Source: Embiotoca jacksoni (taxonomy: Eukaryota; Chordata; Actinopteri; Embiotocidae). From it: DNA of 64,000 nucleotides. Numbering within the stretch: position 1 is the first letter of the stretch; every line of letters starts with the position of its first letter. The notes beneath the pieces were generated by a model, which saw only the letters and a program-made list of their open reading frames with translations, ran no database searches and was not told the origin of the DNA. Positions 35,330-47,989 of this stretch are shown here, piece after piece. The translations under genes and the position numbers were made by a program. The DNA lies in contig JAKOON010000021.1 of assembly GCA_022577435.1 (NCBI GenBank), positions 7,491,001-7,555,000 of the forward strand, read 5' to 3'.

Positions 35330-36165
35330 TTATTTGTGACTCCTTTGTGTATTTTTTTTAAATACTCAGACAGCATTAAAGTTAGTTCTTCATCTTGGAA
35401 GCAACAGTTTACTTAACAAAATGTATTGTGGAGCTTTTGATCCTGTGCATTATCTTGATCAGCAGTTTGGGTTTGCCTAGTTACCATGGAAACTTCTGTC
35501 CATAAAAAAAAACCAGTTTTCATCATGAACAAGAGTGAAAACACGGGGCACTGAGTCACTCTTTGTTTTCTCCAACATTAGACCTCAGGTAACGAGTAAC
35601 CAGCAGCCTGAATAGAGTTTCAGATAACAAACCGTGTCATTGTTAGACAATGCAGCGTCCTCCTCCTCCTTTTTCTTCAATGTTTTCCACTAGCTGGCAA
35701 CATTTGACTCCTTTTATTGTCACCTTTGTTCACACACTGCTCTGCATCTAAACTGTAACTATCCAGAGGCATTGAACATGGACAGATCACAGCTGTCACA
35801 GCAAGACAGTGTTTATTCAAGATTATTTTTTGTGCATTAATCCAGATATGATTTTCCCACGTAGTCAAATCAGAAGACAGTAGATTGTAAATGTGAATAG
35901 TTACAGTTAATCTTATTACATACAATCAAGAGGGGGGTGTAGTCTCTGTCTTGAGATGATTGGACTTTGGTACTTATTTTTGCTGTTTCTTAACTTCAAA
36001 ACTCAAAACCGGGCCACTTTAATATTTACTGCATTAATAACGACTTCCTTCTGAAACTTTTCGGTTCCACTGGACTTTATTTGTGACCCAAGTCGACGGT
36101 CTTGTGATTTAACTGCTCACTCGTCTCCCTTCAGACAAAAAAAAACAACTCTCAGCAAACCTCTG
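35330..36165. other. Tail-to-tail interval between phf5a and tef
   Basis: This is unique AT-rich DNA between the two 3' ends. No exon is seen. tob2, which sits between TEF and PHF5A in human, is not present here. Confidence 0.65.
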
Positions 36166-36175
36166 TCAACAAGGC

Positions 36176-36181
36176 TTTATT
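36176..36181 (-). terminator. tef: tef poly(A) signal (candidate)
   Basis: On the minus strand ATATAAATAAAGCCTTGTTG contains AATAAA about 2.6 kb past the tef stop codon. The implied long 3' UTR (38806 to about 36160) is plausible for TEF. No coding exon interrupts it. Confidence 0.5.
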
Positions 36182-38806
36182 TATATATACGATATATACA
36201 TAAAGACACAAAAGATAGCCACACTCAAAATGCCAAGATGTTTTCTTTACAAAGAAATACAAAGAAAAGTAACAAGGAAGGTTCAAAACAACCCTGTCGA
36301 AGTTAACAAATTGACCTGTTGCAGAGAGAAGGCAGATTGAGACGGGAAGCAGTAAAAAGTATTAACAGGAGCCAGAAAGCTCGTCATTGTTTAAGAGTTA
36401 TTCCAAAAAAGTTTATTAATAATGATGTTGGTAAAATAAATGAGGTTTGGAGTGATATGATCTCTGTGGAGCTGAAGAGATCTGAAATATTTCCACAACA
36501 TCCTGACTTCTAGTTTTACCTCACAAGACTGCACTTACATACAATCTTTAAAAAAAAAAAAAAAGTTTTTAAAAAGCTGTTTTAAAGAGTATTTGATCTT
36601 CTTGTTTGACATTCTTCACACATGGAAACCCTTTAATGTTGGATTTATTTTGGTAAACTGGATGGAAGCACGGCAGCAAAAGAAGAACAGCTTTCCCTTT
36701 TTTTTGTCAGAAATGGACAGTAAAATGACCCAAGGGTTGAGCTGCAGCTGTAGAAGTCGGATGTATTTTTATACAATATGCCTCCCTGTAAACTGGCAGA
36801 CTGCACGTTGCATTGAAATGGCTTTCGACGTAGAAGACACTTAAAAATATTTAAAGGTTATTTATCTATGGAAAAGATGCCCCAATACAGTGTGTGTGTT
36901 ATTGAGACTTTCAGGCTTCTTAAAAATGGTACGCAACAGATACCGTCAGCTTACGGGTCCGAGACGATCGATAATATCAAACACAACTCAGTATGATGGA
37001 AACTTAAACAAAGATTACAGACGGGAAGTGGTAGCTCCTAACAGAGTCTAAAGTTTTCATTTCTTTGATTATGATCCAAAAGCCTTGGTGAGGACTGCAT
37101 CTGTGTTTTTATGAGGTTGATACATTTTTAAATGATAAAAAAAAAAAAAAAAAAAAGTCAACAAAGTATTATTTTAGCCTGCAACTATTTAAAATACATG
37201 CATCGGTAGACTTAGACAAGACACTTCTGAAGCGTTACTGACATAAAAGTGACGCTGACGACCTGCAGGGGGCGACGCAGGCGTCCAACCTGCAGACGAA
37301 CACCACGACAGTGACGGAGAAACACACACTGACCCCGGAGAAAGGTTAACGTTTCGCTCGGTGCCGCTGGTACACGAAGAGCGGTGAACGTGGCCGCACG
37401 TCACCGTAATAATCCCCTGAAGAAGCTTCTTGAAAATGTCACAGTCAAAACGATTTTTTTTTTTTTTTTTTTTTTTTTGCGGGGCCAAGAAAAGCCCAGC
37501 TCTTCACACGATATAATAGAAATTTGTAAAATAAAAAACGGACAAGCGGTTTTCAGAAGTCATTACAGTCTGAAAACTGGAAGCAACCCGCAAACCCCAA
37601 TAAGGACTCATCCCGTCTAAACTATTATATCTACTACCTAAATATGACCTGTTTTATTTGGAAATTTCAAAATAAAAGCCAGGTGCTCCAAAATAAACAT
37701 CACAAATGATCTCGTTCGGCCACAGGTGTACAAAACATGATAAAAGTCCGCCTCATAAACGAGGTGCGCTAAAGTAGCACTTGAAATTCCTGTCACGCTC
37801 TTGTCACTCATTCATGGTAAATACAAATAATCAAAATAATAATTAAAAAAAACAAGATAATGATATCTTAACATGTTATTACATCTCCATGGCTACATCA
37901 GTCCCGCCTCCTCTTCATCCTCTTCTTCATCTGATTAATTGTAGGGTTTCCTAAACCCAATGGTTTGGATTTATTTATTCATTAGAGCAAATAAATGAAT
38001 AAATCACCGGCTGTCTATTGGTCGTCCGGCACCGCACTTGAAAGAGAAGAGAACAAGGATGAATGACAGGAGCAGGAAGAGGGAGGGCGGCCGCTGTTAA
38101 AACACATCACATCGGGAAATCTGCAACTCTGAAGGCTGGCTGTGTGATTAATAGAGAAGTTCTCTTATCGTGAAGCAGAATATTTAACATGAAATGTCCA
38201 GATAACAGCAGTGCAGAGAAACAGACAAAGAAGCACGACTTTCAGTGACAGAAAAATGCACGTGCAACTCTCACACTGAGCTGAGATGAAACAGGAAATA
38301 AGTAAATAAATAGTAGTTACTGGACGTAACTGCAGTTCTGAGTATGTTCGTATTTAGTTTCTTTCAGGCGGGAAGTCCCGTTGGTGGGGCGGCCCGCTCT
38401 CCCAAAACAATAGTAGGGGAAACACTGCGTTGCTATCTCTCTTTTTGAAGACGAGTCAGGAAGTCCATAAAAGGCCTTTTAAGACATTACATTGTTATTC
38501 CTAATTGAAAAGCCAGTTCGTCTCCCAAATCTGGCCACACTTATTCAGATCTGCTACCAATGCAGATTTAAGCCACATCACTGAGTCTTCCAGGAGTATT
38601 ACTCTCCCTCCTCCTCCTCTCCTCCTCCTCCTCTCCTCCTCCTCCTCCTCTGTTTCACCTACACCAGGGCACAACTTTTCAGCGGTACAGTAGATTTGGT
38701 ATCAACACGTGGAACAATCCAGACTTCTAAAGATGACTGATACTGTGCTACCTTCTATGTGTTTTACACATCATGTTTTCATTTTGTTTATTTTTCCCCT
38801 GGTCCC

Positions 38807-40550
38807 TTACAGTTCTCCGAATTTTGCCTTGTAGTGTCCCACGATGTTCTTGTAGCCGCCGCACTCCTTCCGGAGCTCGGCGACCTCGGTCCGCAGCGCC
38901 GTGTTCTCGCGCTCCAGGAAAGCTGCTCGGACGGTGATCTGGTTCTCCTTCAGTCGGCGGGCGTCACGCGAGCGTTTGGCCGCCACGTTGTTCTTCTTCC
39001 TCCTATTCCAGTATTTATCATCCTGGAGAAGACAGACGGGAGACAAACAGACTGGAGTGAGTCAGAGACACCATCCTGCTTTCTTTAGCTCCGTTACTGG
39101 AATAACCGGATTTAACAGCCTCACGAATGTTATCAGTGCAAATTAGCCCAAATCTGACGTCCCCTAAATTTGTAATACAAGCGCAGCGTTCATTCAAAAT
39201 AGCCTGTATGGCTGACAGCCAACGCTCCTGCATGTAAACACAGCCGGCGCTCTCTGGAGGACCGGGAAGGAAGGAAAACATCGATCAGAAGATTACCAGA
39301 CTGCTGAGTCACTGTGAGTTTCCACAAGTCATTCACTTAAATAGCCTGATTTCTACTCTGCTGTTTACTGCCTGTGTAGCGCTGCTGCATTCAGACATTA
39401 GCTGATGAAATCACAAGGTCACAAAAACGGTCACTTTCCATTTCTTTAAGGAAATACGATGTCATGATGACAATCGATTTCCAAGACTTTAAACTTGCAT
39501 TGAAGATGGTAAACTATCCTTGTTCTGGATCTATTATCACTATAACTAACACAAAACAAAACAATTACAGCATTAAGGAAAGAACGGATCCAATTACCAA
39601 CGAGAAATGATTGTAAAATACTGCAAATGTTGCCGGATTAAAACCCTTTTAATTTGTCTTAATGGTGTCATCTAACACTGGAAGGAAAGGCTCATTTTCC
39701 TTTGTTTTTTATGAAAAATTACACCTTAATGTGTGAAACTGCCAACATGGATCGGAACCTATAGTTCTTCCAACATACAGCGTTACAGAAGTCTAAGAAG
39801 TGCAGCTTATTTTCAACCTCAAATGTTGAAGCTCTGACTTTCTGTTTTACTGGTTCCCCAAAAGACATGTGATCCACCGACACAGTGAAGCCTGCTGCTG
39901 GACTGACAACTGTTTTTTTGTGTTTCTGCTCCGGCGTACCTTCTGTTCTTCAGGCACAAACACCTTCTTTGCCTTCTTAATCATGGGCTGTGGCTTGAGC
40001 TCATCCTCGCTGAACTTGTGTTTGCGCGGGTTAAACAGTTCGCCTCCGGGCACACTCGACAGGACCAGGTCTGTCGGGTCCGGCTCGTAGTTGATGTCGA
40101 CCTCGATGTCGTCCGGGGCGATGGGCTCGGGCGTCGCTCGGTCCTCAGTGATCACCTCTGAGCAGATAGCACAGGTAGAAATATTAGATAGCTGCAGATG
40201 ACACCAGAAGTCTGTTTTCTTTGGTTTCTGTGTAATTGTCAAATAATGACATGAAGCTGCACCAAAGCTAATTCTACTGTTGCTTTTCTTGAACTCCACA
40301 TTTTCCATCAGGTGTTTCGACACAGCGACGTGTACAGACGGCTGCTGATCCTGTCGTAAACGCTGCTATCCACAACTATGCAGCTTCTATTTCTGCTGTC
40401 CCGCTCACCATTACCACCCGCGGCTTGTTTCAGGATTGCGTGACGTTCTGAGATCACGTCAGTGTCACCGCATATCGTGTTAGCTCGACATCTGTGACGG
40501 AGCCGAATAAATATTATTTGCAAATAGTTTAACTGCCAGCAGAGACTTTA

Positions 40551-40616
<66 letters not shown>

Positions 40617-42513
40617 TCGCTAGAGGGCTCAACCAGAGCATCTGGTATCCTACTTTGCATATTTAGGAGAAACCTGTAGCCCCCCCCCCCCCGAGTCTCT
40701 GATCCTCCCATCTCCACTCACCTGTAATGACGTCACAGGTGAGTTCATTGTCACTCTTGGTGATGATGACAATTTCCTCATCACACTTGTCCAACTCCTG
40801 GATGGGCAGCAGGGCCACACTTCCTTGGTTGGTAACCTTGGTCGGGACCTTTTGTTTCTCTGACTTGGTGGCGTCTGAGCTGTCCTTTAAGAGGTCCTCC
40901 TCAGGTGAGGTGGCTATGCCGTTCTCCATGAGGAACTCCTCCAGGTCCATGTACTCCAGGTGGAAGTTCTCCCCATCGTAGGGAATGGTTTTGTCCCAGA
41001 TAGCGGGGGTCAGAGCGGCCGAAGGACCCATGTCGCTACCGCCTCCGCACAGGTCCACATTATCTCCCACGGCCAGCTTCTCCTTGTCGGTTTCTGAAAC
41101 AGAAAAGATGCACGGAAAGAATGAGTTTTCACAAGTAGAGGAGCATACATTGGACATTAAGGCATTTGTGTGTCTGATCTTGTGAAATTTACAACGGACA
41201 GTTTAGACTTTTCAAACGTGTAAGATTTTCCTTTGCAAAGAGACTAAAATCCACATATTTGCGTCACGTCACAAACCCGAGCGCCGCAATCTGCAACAAA
41301 ACATCTGGACTTCGCAGATACACTCAGCTGGGTCCTCAATAAGACCAATAAATAACATTTCTCTTGGGGCTGCAAATAACAAGTATTTTCAGAGGCTGGT
41401 TTTGTCCTGACAAACAGTCCACACCCGAAGACATACTCACTTAATTATTAGATTAAAAAAAATACTGATTATCAAAACACCTGGTGATTAATTCTGTGAT
41501 TAGCTCGTCAATTAATGAACTTATTTGTTGCAGCTCTAACGTGCTGTGGCTGCCAACTACTAATACAAAAACAACAACAACAATGCACTCCATTTTTAGG
41601 ATGCTATGATTCAAACAAAGCAACCTCACTGATGTGTTCCCTGGATGCAAAAGTTAGAACAATTTGTAGTTTGAGGTTCAATCACAATGTGGAAACATAA
41701 ACAACATAACTGGACCTCATCTTTTGCAACCAACAATTTTACCACACGCAGCTAATTCTGTAATCAAACATCATGGTAGTTTGTGACCGAATACCATTAT
41801 TGCACTTATATTGTAGGGATGATTGTTGGTGCTTTCACTAAATATTTACACTGTGAGATTTTTGTTGCTCTTCAATAATGTCGTTACAATGATAAGTGGG
41901 TGAAGTCAAATAATAGAAAAGCTATACAGCTAACAAGTGACTGTAATTCAGCTTTTACAAACGAGAAAACAAAACAACATGCATGTCCTGTCATGATAAC
42001 CCAACACCACAACTCATCAAGATATGGAGATAATGTCAAAATAGTGACAGTTGCAGCTGAGAAACATGTTTTCTGTGTCAACAAAGAGTGCATTTAAAGC
42101 CAGAGACGTGTCTAGAAAAGTCCGGATGGTGAATCGGGTCAGACTCCAGAGAAAAGAGGCCCGAGTACAATATGTACAACAACAAGCGGCGGTGTTTGGG
42201 TGACACAAGTTAAGCGTCCTGGCACACATTTGGACACATCCACGCTCCTCCGGGATGCTCGCCCGGCGGCTGCGTTGTTATGATGAAACATATTCTCACT
42301 TCTTTGTGCATTTTTTTTTAAAATTGTTTTAGCTGTTGTTGTTTTTTTTAAACCTGCATCTTCTTCCTCTCAGTCAATGTATTTGCTCTTACCGTCGTCA
42401 CCGTCCAGTATATTCGGCGGAGGCATTTCCATTATTTTCTTCAAAACCACCGGGAACGAGGTGGGGGCCCCATCGGCCGTTTCCAGCGCGATGGCAATTT
42501 GCTCTCCCGACAT
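38807..42513 (-). CDS. tef: Thyrotroph embryonic factor, PAR-bZIP, isoform from first exon 1a
   Basis: TEF is a nuclear PAR-bZIP activator that binds D-box sites (TTAYGTAA) and carries circadian output. Exons 42513-42393, 41093-40722, 40157-39940 and 39022-38807 join in phase to 308 residues; human TEF has 303. Exon 1a starts MSGEQIAIALETADG and ends in FPVVLKKIMEMPPP, like the human long form. Exon 2 holds the conserved activation block IWDKTIPYDGENFHLEYMDL. Exon 3 holds the PAR region (DLVLSSVPGGELFNPRKHKF). The last exon has the basic region NNVAAKRSRDARRLKENQI and a leucine zipper, ending in AKFGEL. TEF rather than HLF or DBP is favoured by the zipper and tail sequence and by the neighbours phf5a, aco2 and zc3h7b. 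A (CA)n tract lies in the intron at 40552-40614. Confidence 0.95.
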
Positions 42514-44593
42514 TGTTTTTACCCCCTTGTTGTTCACACTAAACCACTCAGCAACTTCCAAATAAAACAAACCCAACTCAGCTGTTGTGCTGTTCAGCTC
42601 GTCTGCTGGTTACCCCGCTGACACAGACTATTTTTAAATGCACAAAAAAAATAAAAATAATAATAACACACACTGAAGCGTTACGTTTACTGTCAGAACA
42701 TCCGAGACCAGACAGTTCGTCATTGACCCACTTCCTCGATAAAGTAGATACTCGGAGGTTTTGGTGTTCAGAACAAACCACACACCCCCCGAGGAAATAA
42801 ACGTCCGCCTCGCTTCGCGCTGATAGGCTGGCTGTGTCCTCCCTCATTAATATTCATGTTTTGGGAACGAGTGGGCGGGGCTTATTGCACATAGCTGTGC
42901 TCTCATTGGTTGACCGAGTTATATATATATGCTTCACTGACACATTAAAATAAGCGCGTCAAGTGCAACAACGTTGACATATTCCTGCATTCAGTAATCG
43001 GTTTCGTCTGTCATATTAGAGAGATGTACATACATCCATTGATATACTTTATTGATCCCACAGGAGGGACTTTTTCCTGCATGATTTATTATTATTTTAT
43101 GTCCTTACGCCGTTTTAAAACCATTTCCATGTTTTTTGAGCAGGCGAACAGCGAGAAGCAGGCTTCAGTTCAATTTTCAGGAAACAATTATTCGTGAAGA
43201 GTCGATAAATATGTCCATCCAGAGCTGTCAAATCATTTTCAGAGCGAAATCTGAAACCCAACTCGCAGCTTCTAATATTCAAGTTCTAGTAAAAAAATTA
43301 TTTTTTTTTAAAATACAGCCATATAAGTACAAAGTACATCGTGTGCATTTTATGCTGCAGCACCAACGCCGCTCCGCTCACATGTAAACACACGTGCAGC
43401 CTCTCTTACATATCGACCGGCCTCCTCCAATGAAGCCGCGCCGTATCTGTCGCTCACATGCTGGGATGGAAAGGGGCGGAAAGGGCGGCGCTGCAGTATC
43501 AAAGTGCAATTGGCCATATAGAAGTAGCCCCCATAAGGTTTATGTTACAGTACTTCGGGATGCTTTGCTGCAGCAGACATCCCGAGGGCGAAGATCTGCG
43601 CCTCCCAGTGCACAGTTGCCACAACAGCACAGGACTTAGTGCACAACAGCTTCATCTTGATTGTGAAGGCTGATGTTTCATCACAATCAGGCATCAAGCA
43701 ACTGCTTGTTTTCTTATTATGTAGCAGGTAAATATAGCTATGTCACCTAAAAATGTCTGATTCATCCAAATGTTGAATCCTCCAGTAGACTAGTAAATCT
43801 CACCCAGAATTTTTTTTTTTTTCACCTAATGTATTGATGAAAAGCAAACAGATTACTCACAAACAAAACAGGATGTACAATGTATGTGCACTCGATAATC
43901 AATAAAAACAGTAATAATACACCTACATCCTGTCTTCTTTAAGAGAGGAACACATGTATATAGAGGACATGTTCTCCACAGCTGTGCTCCCTTCAATGTG
44001 TGCCTCTTTGACACTAAGCATGATTTATTCACAATACACCGACACTTGTATGATAAATCGCTAATGGCAGTAAAGCATGCAGTTCAACTGATACCGATTG
44101 TTTTCCTCCCATGTTGCTTGCGTGTGTTGCAGAGTATGTTTCTGTTACATCACGAGGCGCGAAGAAGCCTTCAGGGTCATCTGCTAGACGTGCACATGAG
44201 CTCGATGAAGGTCGCTGGGCTCACACTCAAACTTGTCCCACATTGTGTTCTCTTCTAAAGTACATTGCGAGAGCAAGATAAACCAGTATTTTAATTCAGC
44301 AGGCGCTGAAGATCACAGGTGCCGCACAAACAAGGCTTTAATTATGGGCTTTTACAGATAGAGCCTCTCCCACTTCATTTAAACACTCCACTTGACAGTA
44401 GAAGAAATAACAAGCTATGTGGAACTAATAGTGCACAATGTTAATAACTTTTCCATGTATAGTTCTGTGTTAAACACAATATAGACACAGAAGTTATGAC
44501 TCTGATGCCTACAAAGTCCTCTCAATTGCTTGTTAGACGATCTCTGAGCGGTACACACACAAAGATAATTATGGAATCTGTGTCACTCTGGTC

Positions 44594-44661
<68 letters not shown>

Positions 44662-46246
44662 GATGCCACACATGGACTCTGTTTATTGTCAGTCCAGACT
44701 TATTGTTGCCTGGTGCAAGGTCCAGGCCATGCAACCTCTATGATCACGTTCAATAAACTGCATAATGAGATAAGATCCAATAAAGGAGCGTTGCACTCAA
44801 AAATGTAATTGCACTGCATGCTTGTATGATCTTCAAAACACTTAATCTCTGACATCTCCCAAACCGTTCGAACAATCAAATAGTTTGCGTAGCACAACTG
44901 AAATGTTTTTAAATCAGAATAATGTTTATGAATCCAAGCATCTCATTATTATTACCACTTTGGCTATACAATCTGTTTAATAGTGGAAATATGGAAGAGA
45001 GAAAATTATTATGAGTATGTCATAAGCTACACTTTAAATGTGTCAGATATCTGATGTAATGATATACAGAGGGTCCTATTACTGAGGCTGAGGTTACTGT
45101 GTTGAATGGGGTCAGCAGCAACATCCTACCTCTCAACATAATGATGTTACTGTAACACACTCACACACACATTCACTTAACAGAGATGAAAGCAGGTGAC
45201 GAACACAGATCCTGCACAGAGTGGTTAGATCAGCACCACCACATTCAGTCAGTGCTAACACATCAAACACAATGACAGTAATGGGCCCATAATGATCTTC
45301 ATCCGCAAAGGATAAATATGTTCTCTCGTCTCTGTTCAACACACCCACGGTGTGTTTTGGGAGAAAAAAAAAACAAAAAAAACACGTCAGTGTGTTTTGA
45401 CTATCACACATCAAATGTGTGCTTCTGATAAAGTTGTTAAGATGGCGTTCAAGGACTTGAAGCAGCAAAAACACGACAAAACAGAGAAGACCCGCTGCGG
45501 GAACAGATGTTGGTTTGACAGATGAGGTCTGCAGTCACCGTGATCAGTATGGATGCAGATGCACATTTCTTCTATGAACTTTCACTGGTCGTGGTGAGTT
45601 TGACTTGTAGCTTTAATTTATTATTCATTAAACAGCATCCAAATAGATAGGCCTATTCAAGAGATGTTAACTATCAATTAGGGCCATGAAAGAAAGCATT
45701 GAATCCCCATATTTCAACATAAGCCTAAAAAAAATAAATCACTTAAATGTGTTTTCACAGTATTAATAGCAACTTTTGTCTCGCTCCACCGTGATGTCAC
45801 CGCTTCCAACAACCCCGTGACCACTAAGGATACTTTTATTTTGAAAGGTACTGGTACAATATTCAATACACAAAACACAGAAAAGAATCCGTCACTGCAT
45901 ATTTCTGTGCTAAATATCTTTTGGTTGTGTAAAGCTACAGTAAGTTGGGTCACTATATCTGCTGAAACCTGTCCACCTTTGGACTCTTAACTAAATCAGG
46001 GCGAAGATGCACGCAGCACAAATCCCCATGATGGTCATCTGACTGGCATTACGCACTCAATTTGCAGAAATTCAGACGTTTCAATCAGACACATTCTTTG
46101 CATACAAACAAACTCTCACTGTACTCCATGTTACTCGATTAAAAAAAAAAAAAAAAAATCAATCACTTACCATTCTCATCAAAGTTCGGGAGAGTAAATG
46201 GATGCTCAAGGAGCTCCCTGAATATCTCCGGGATTTCTGTAGTCAT
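38807..46246 (-). CDS. tef: tef isoform from alternative upstream first exon 1b
   Basis: A second first exon, 46246-46171, encodes MTTEIPEIFRELLEHPFTLP and NFDEN, then a split Gly/Glu codon before GTAAGT. It ends in the same phase as exon 1a and splices to 41093 to give 293 residues. Human TEF also has a short isoform whose N terminus contains PEVLKSLLEH, which fits PEIFRELLEH here. The two forms differ only before the ETDKEKLAVG start of exon 2. Transcription from 1b would need a separate promoter, and CCAAT boxes lie 240-290 bp upstream. The downstream exons are as for the other isoform. Confidence 0.88.
40552..40614. repeat. (AC)n microsatellite in tef intron
   Basis: About 31 AC dinucleotides lie between tef exons 2 and 3. 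Confidence 0.97.
42873..42909 (-). promoter_or_regulatory. Putative tef promoter 1a elements
   Basis: Upstream of exon 1a lie a GC box (GGGCGGGG, 42873-42880) and an inverted CCAAT box (ATTGG, 42905-42909). They are about 360-400 bp from the ATG. An E-box CACGTG is farther upstream at 43391-43396. The roles are inferred from motif and distance. Confidence 0.4.
43038..43072 (-). mobile_element. LINE/SINE 3' tail remnant
   Basis: The minus strand reads GTCCCTCCTGTGGGATCAAT followed by AAAGTATA, the same kind of non-LTR 3' tail as at 34490-34556. Only the end is left. Confidence 0.55.
43100..46140 (-). other. tef intron between exons 1b and 1a
   Basis: This 3-kb stretch has no supported exon. 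It holds an E-box at 43391, the (GT)n tract at 44599-44659 and a poly-A run before exon 1b at about 46141-46158. Confidence 0.6.
44599..44659. repeat. (GT)n microsatellite in tef intron
   Basis: About 30 uninterrupted dinucleotides. Confidence 0.97.
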
Positions 46247-46479
46247 TTCCCCCCCCCTCTCTTTTAATTGCAACTGAAGTCAACAAATACTTCAGAGCTT
46301 GACTGTAGCTCACAATAATTAACTTTAGAATAAAACAAGACTGCACTGAATCATGGAAGTTGTACGCGGTGCTTAACGCAGCGTGACAGCTCGTACAAAT
46401 GTTGGAAATGTCAGAACTTTTGACGGCGTCGCCCACGATGAACTCCACACTGTTACTTAACTAAATCCGCCCATCTTGA

Positions 46480-46540
46480 CTCCCATCAGCCAATCAGCAG
46501 CGAGAAAGGTTTGCGTTCGTCACGTCTGACGGCCAATCCC
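46480..46540 (-). promoter_or_regulatory. Putative tef promoter 1b elements
   Basis: Two CCAAT boxes on the plus strand (46490-46494 and 46533-46537) flank CGTCACGTCTGACG, a CRE-like pair. They lie 240-290 bp upstream of the exon 1b ATG. An E-box CACGTG at 46845-46850 is further upstream. TEF is a known E-box-driven clock output gene; the function here is inferred. Confidence 0.4.
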
Positions 46541-46850
46541 GAGCAGCGCCTGGTATTGCCTCAAGCAAAAATAAAGTAAAAAGCCTAAACGTACAACAGT
46601 GTTAGATAATAAGACGGGTAACAAACAGGGAACACCTGCAGCTTCTTCTGACTCGTCTGTCACGACCACACGGTGTGGTTTAAAATGCCCACAAATGAGT
46701 ATTTTTAGTCAGTGACACTAATATACAGGTCGCAGGGCTAAACGATAAACTAACGTGCAATTTAAGTCCCTACTGGGGCAGTAAATTCTTAAAATATCCA
46801 CCAACAACCCGCAATGTATATTTTAGGCAACAGGCTGCATAACTCACGTG

Positions 46851-47199
46851 TGTTTAACGTGCATTTGTCACCCCAGACATGAAGCTGCAAGAGGGCCGAG
46901 CAACTGGCACACCTGCTTGTATTACAGTTACTAATTAACAAGGTGTAGTACATTTACTTTTGGTAGTAAATATGTCCGCCAAGAGACAAGTCTATCAAAC
47001 AAAAGGGATTTAACCGTAGACTGTATGGCTGGGGGTGCAGAGTTTACATGGGCTGAGGAGTGCCTTTGTGCAGGTCACTGGGTGTATTTGGAAGGTGATT
47101 GTAGACACGTTAAAAAAAAAAGCTGTCTAACCAGTTTGTAATACATCATGTCAGTGTGAAGTTAAGATACTGTTTTTGATTGACTACGGTGCTGAACAT
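46851..47199. other. Intergenic interval between tef and zc3h7b
   Basis: Unique sequence; no exon or element is recognised. Confidence 0.6.
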
Positions 47200-47882
47200 C
47201 AGTGGTGGTATTCAGGTTCTTGTGTAAAAGTACCACAGTTTGAAAATACTGCACTGCATGTAAACATCCTGCATTTAAAACCTTAGTTTCAGTAAAAGTA
47301 CTATTTAGGTATTAAAAGTAAAAGTACACACTGAGCAGAAAAATGCTCCCTGTCAGTATAATGCATTTGGATTTTACTGCCGTTGTTATTTAAGTTTGGG
47401 CTCATTTGAACTGCTTTATACGGGATAGTCGTGTAGTCTAATCTCAGCGATGCATTGTATTCTATAAAATCATCCTACTGTATGTTTGTGCTGTCGCTGT
47501 CCTGTGAGAACCATGTATATTATTTCTATAAACAGTCCAATTTATAGCTTTCATTTTCCAACTGATTTCAGTTTTTTTTTTTTTTTTTTTTTTAAATAGT
47601 TTGTGTAGCTTAAAAAGTAGGATAATTTTCTCAAGTCATAAAGGAACTTTTGATAATTCAGTTTATCAAAAATATTCTAGTTCAAAATCACCTTTCTTAG
47701 ACAGGAAGTGTATGAAATTTTGTTTCCTGAAAAGACACCCGAAGCCATCAGATAAATATAGTTAAGCAAAAAGTACATTTGTCACCGAGATGAAGTAAAA
47801 GTATAAAGCGGCATAAAATCGAGGTTTAAACTTGTACTTAGGTAAAGTAGTTGAGTAAAGTACTTTTTGCATTCCACTGCTG
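47200..47882. mobile_element. DNA element with CAGTGGTGG terminal repeats, about 683 bp
   Basis: The left end CAGTGGTGGTATTCAGGTT and the inverted right end CAGCAGTGGAATGCAAAAAG form imperfect terminal repeats. The interior has the AAAAGTACTATTTAGG and AGTAAAAGTACAC words common in a widespread fish repeat. The end sequence resembles hAT elements. The target-site duplication is no longer clear, so the class is tentative. Confidence 0.6.
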
Positions 47883-47976
47883 GTTATCACATGTCATAAT
47901 GTCTGGGACATTAATCCTTAAATGTGAATTGAGTGCTTTGATAAATACATAAAACATTTTTTTTTTTCTAAAACAG

Positions 47977-47982
47977 TTTATT
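47977..47982 (-). terminator. zc3h7b: zc3h7b poly(A) signal (candidate)
   Basis: AATAAA on the minus strand in CATTTAATAAACTGTTTTAG. It would end a 3' UTR of about 4.3 kb from the stop near 52309. An earlier hexamer on the same strand near 52218 could give a much shorter form. Confidence 0.4.
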
Positions 47983-47989
47983 AAATGCT

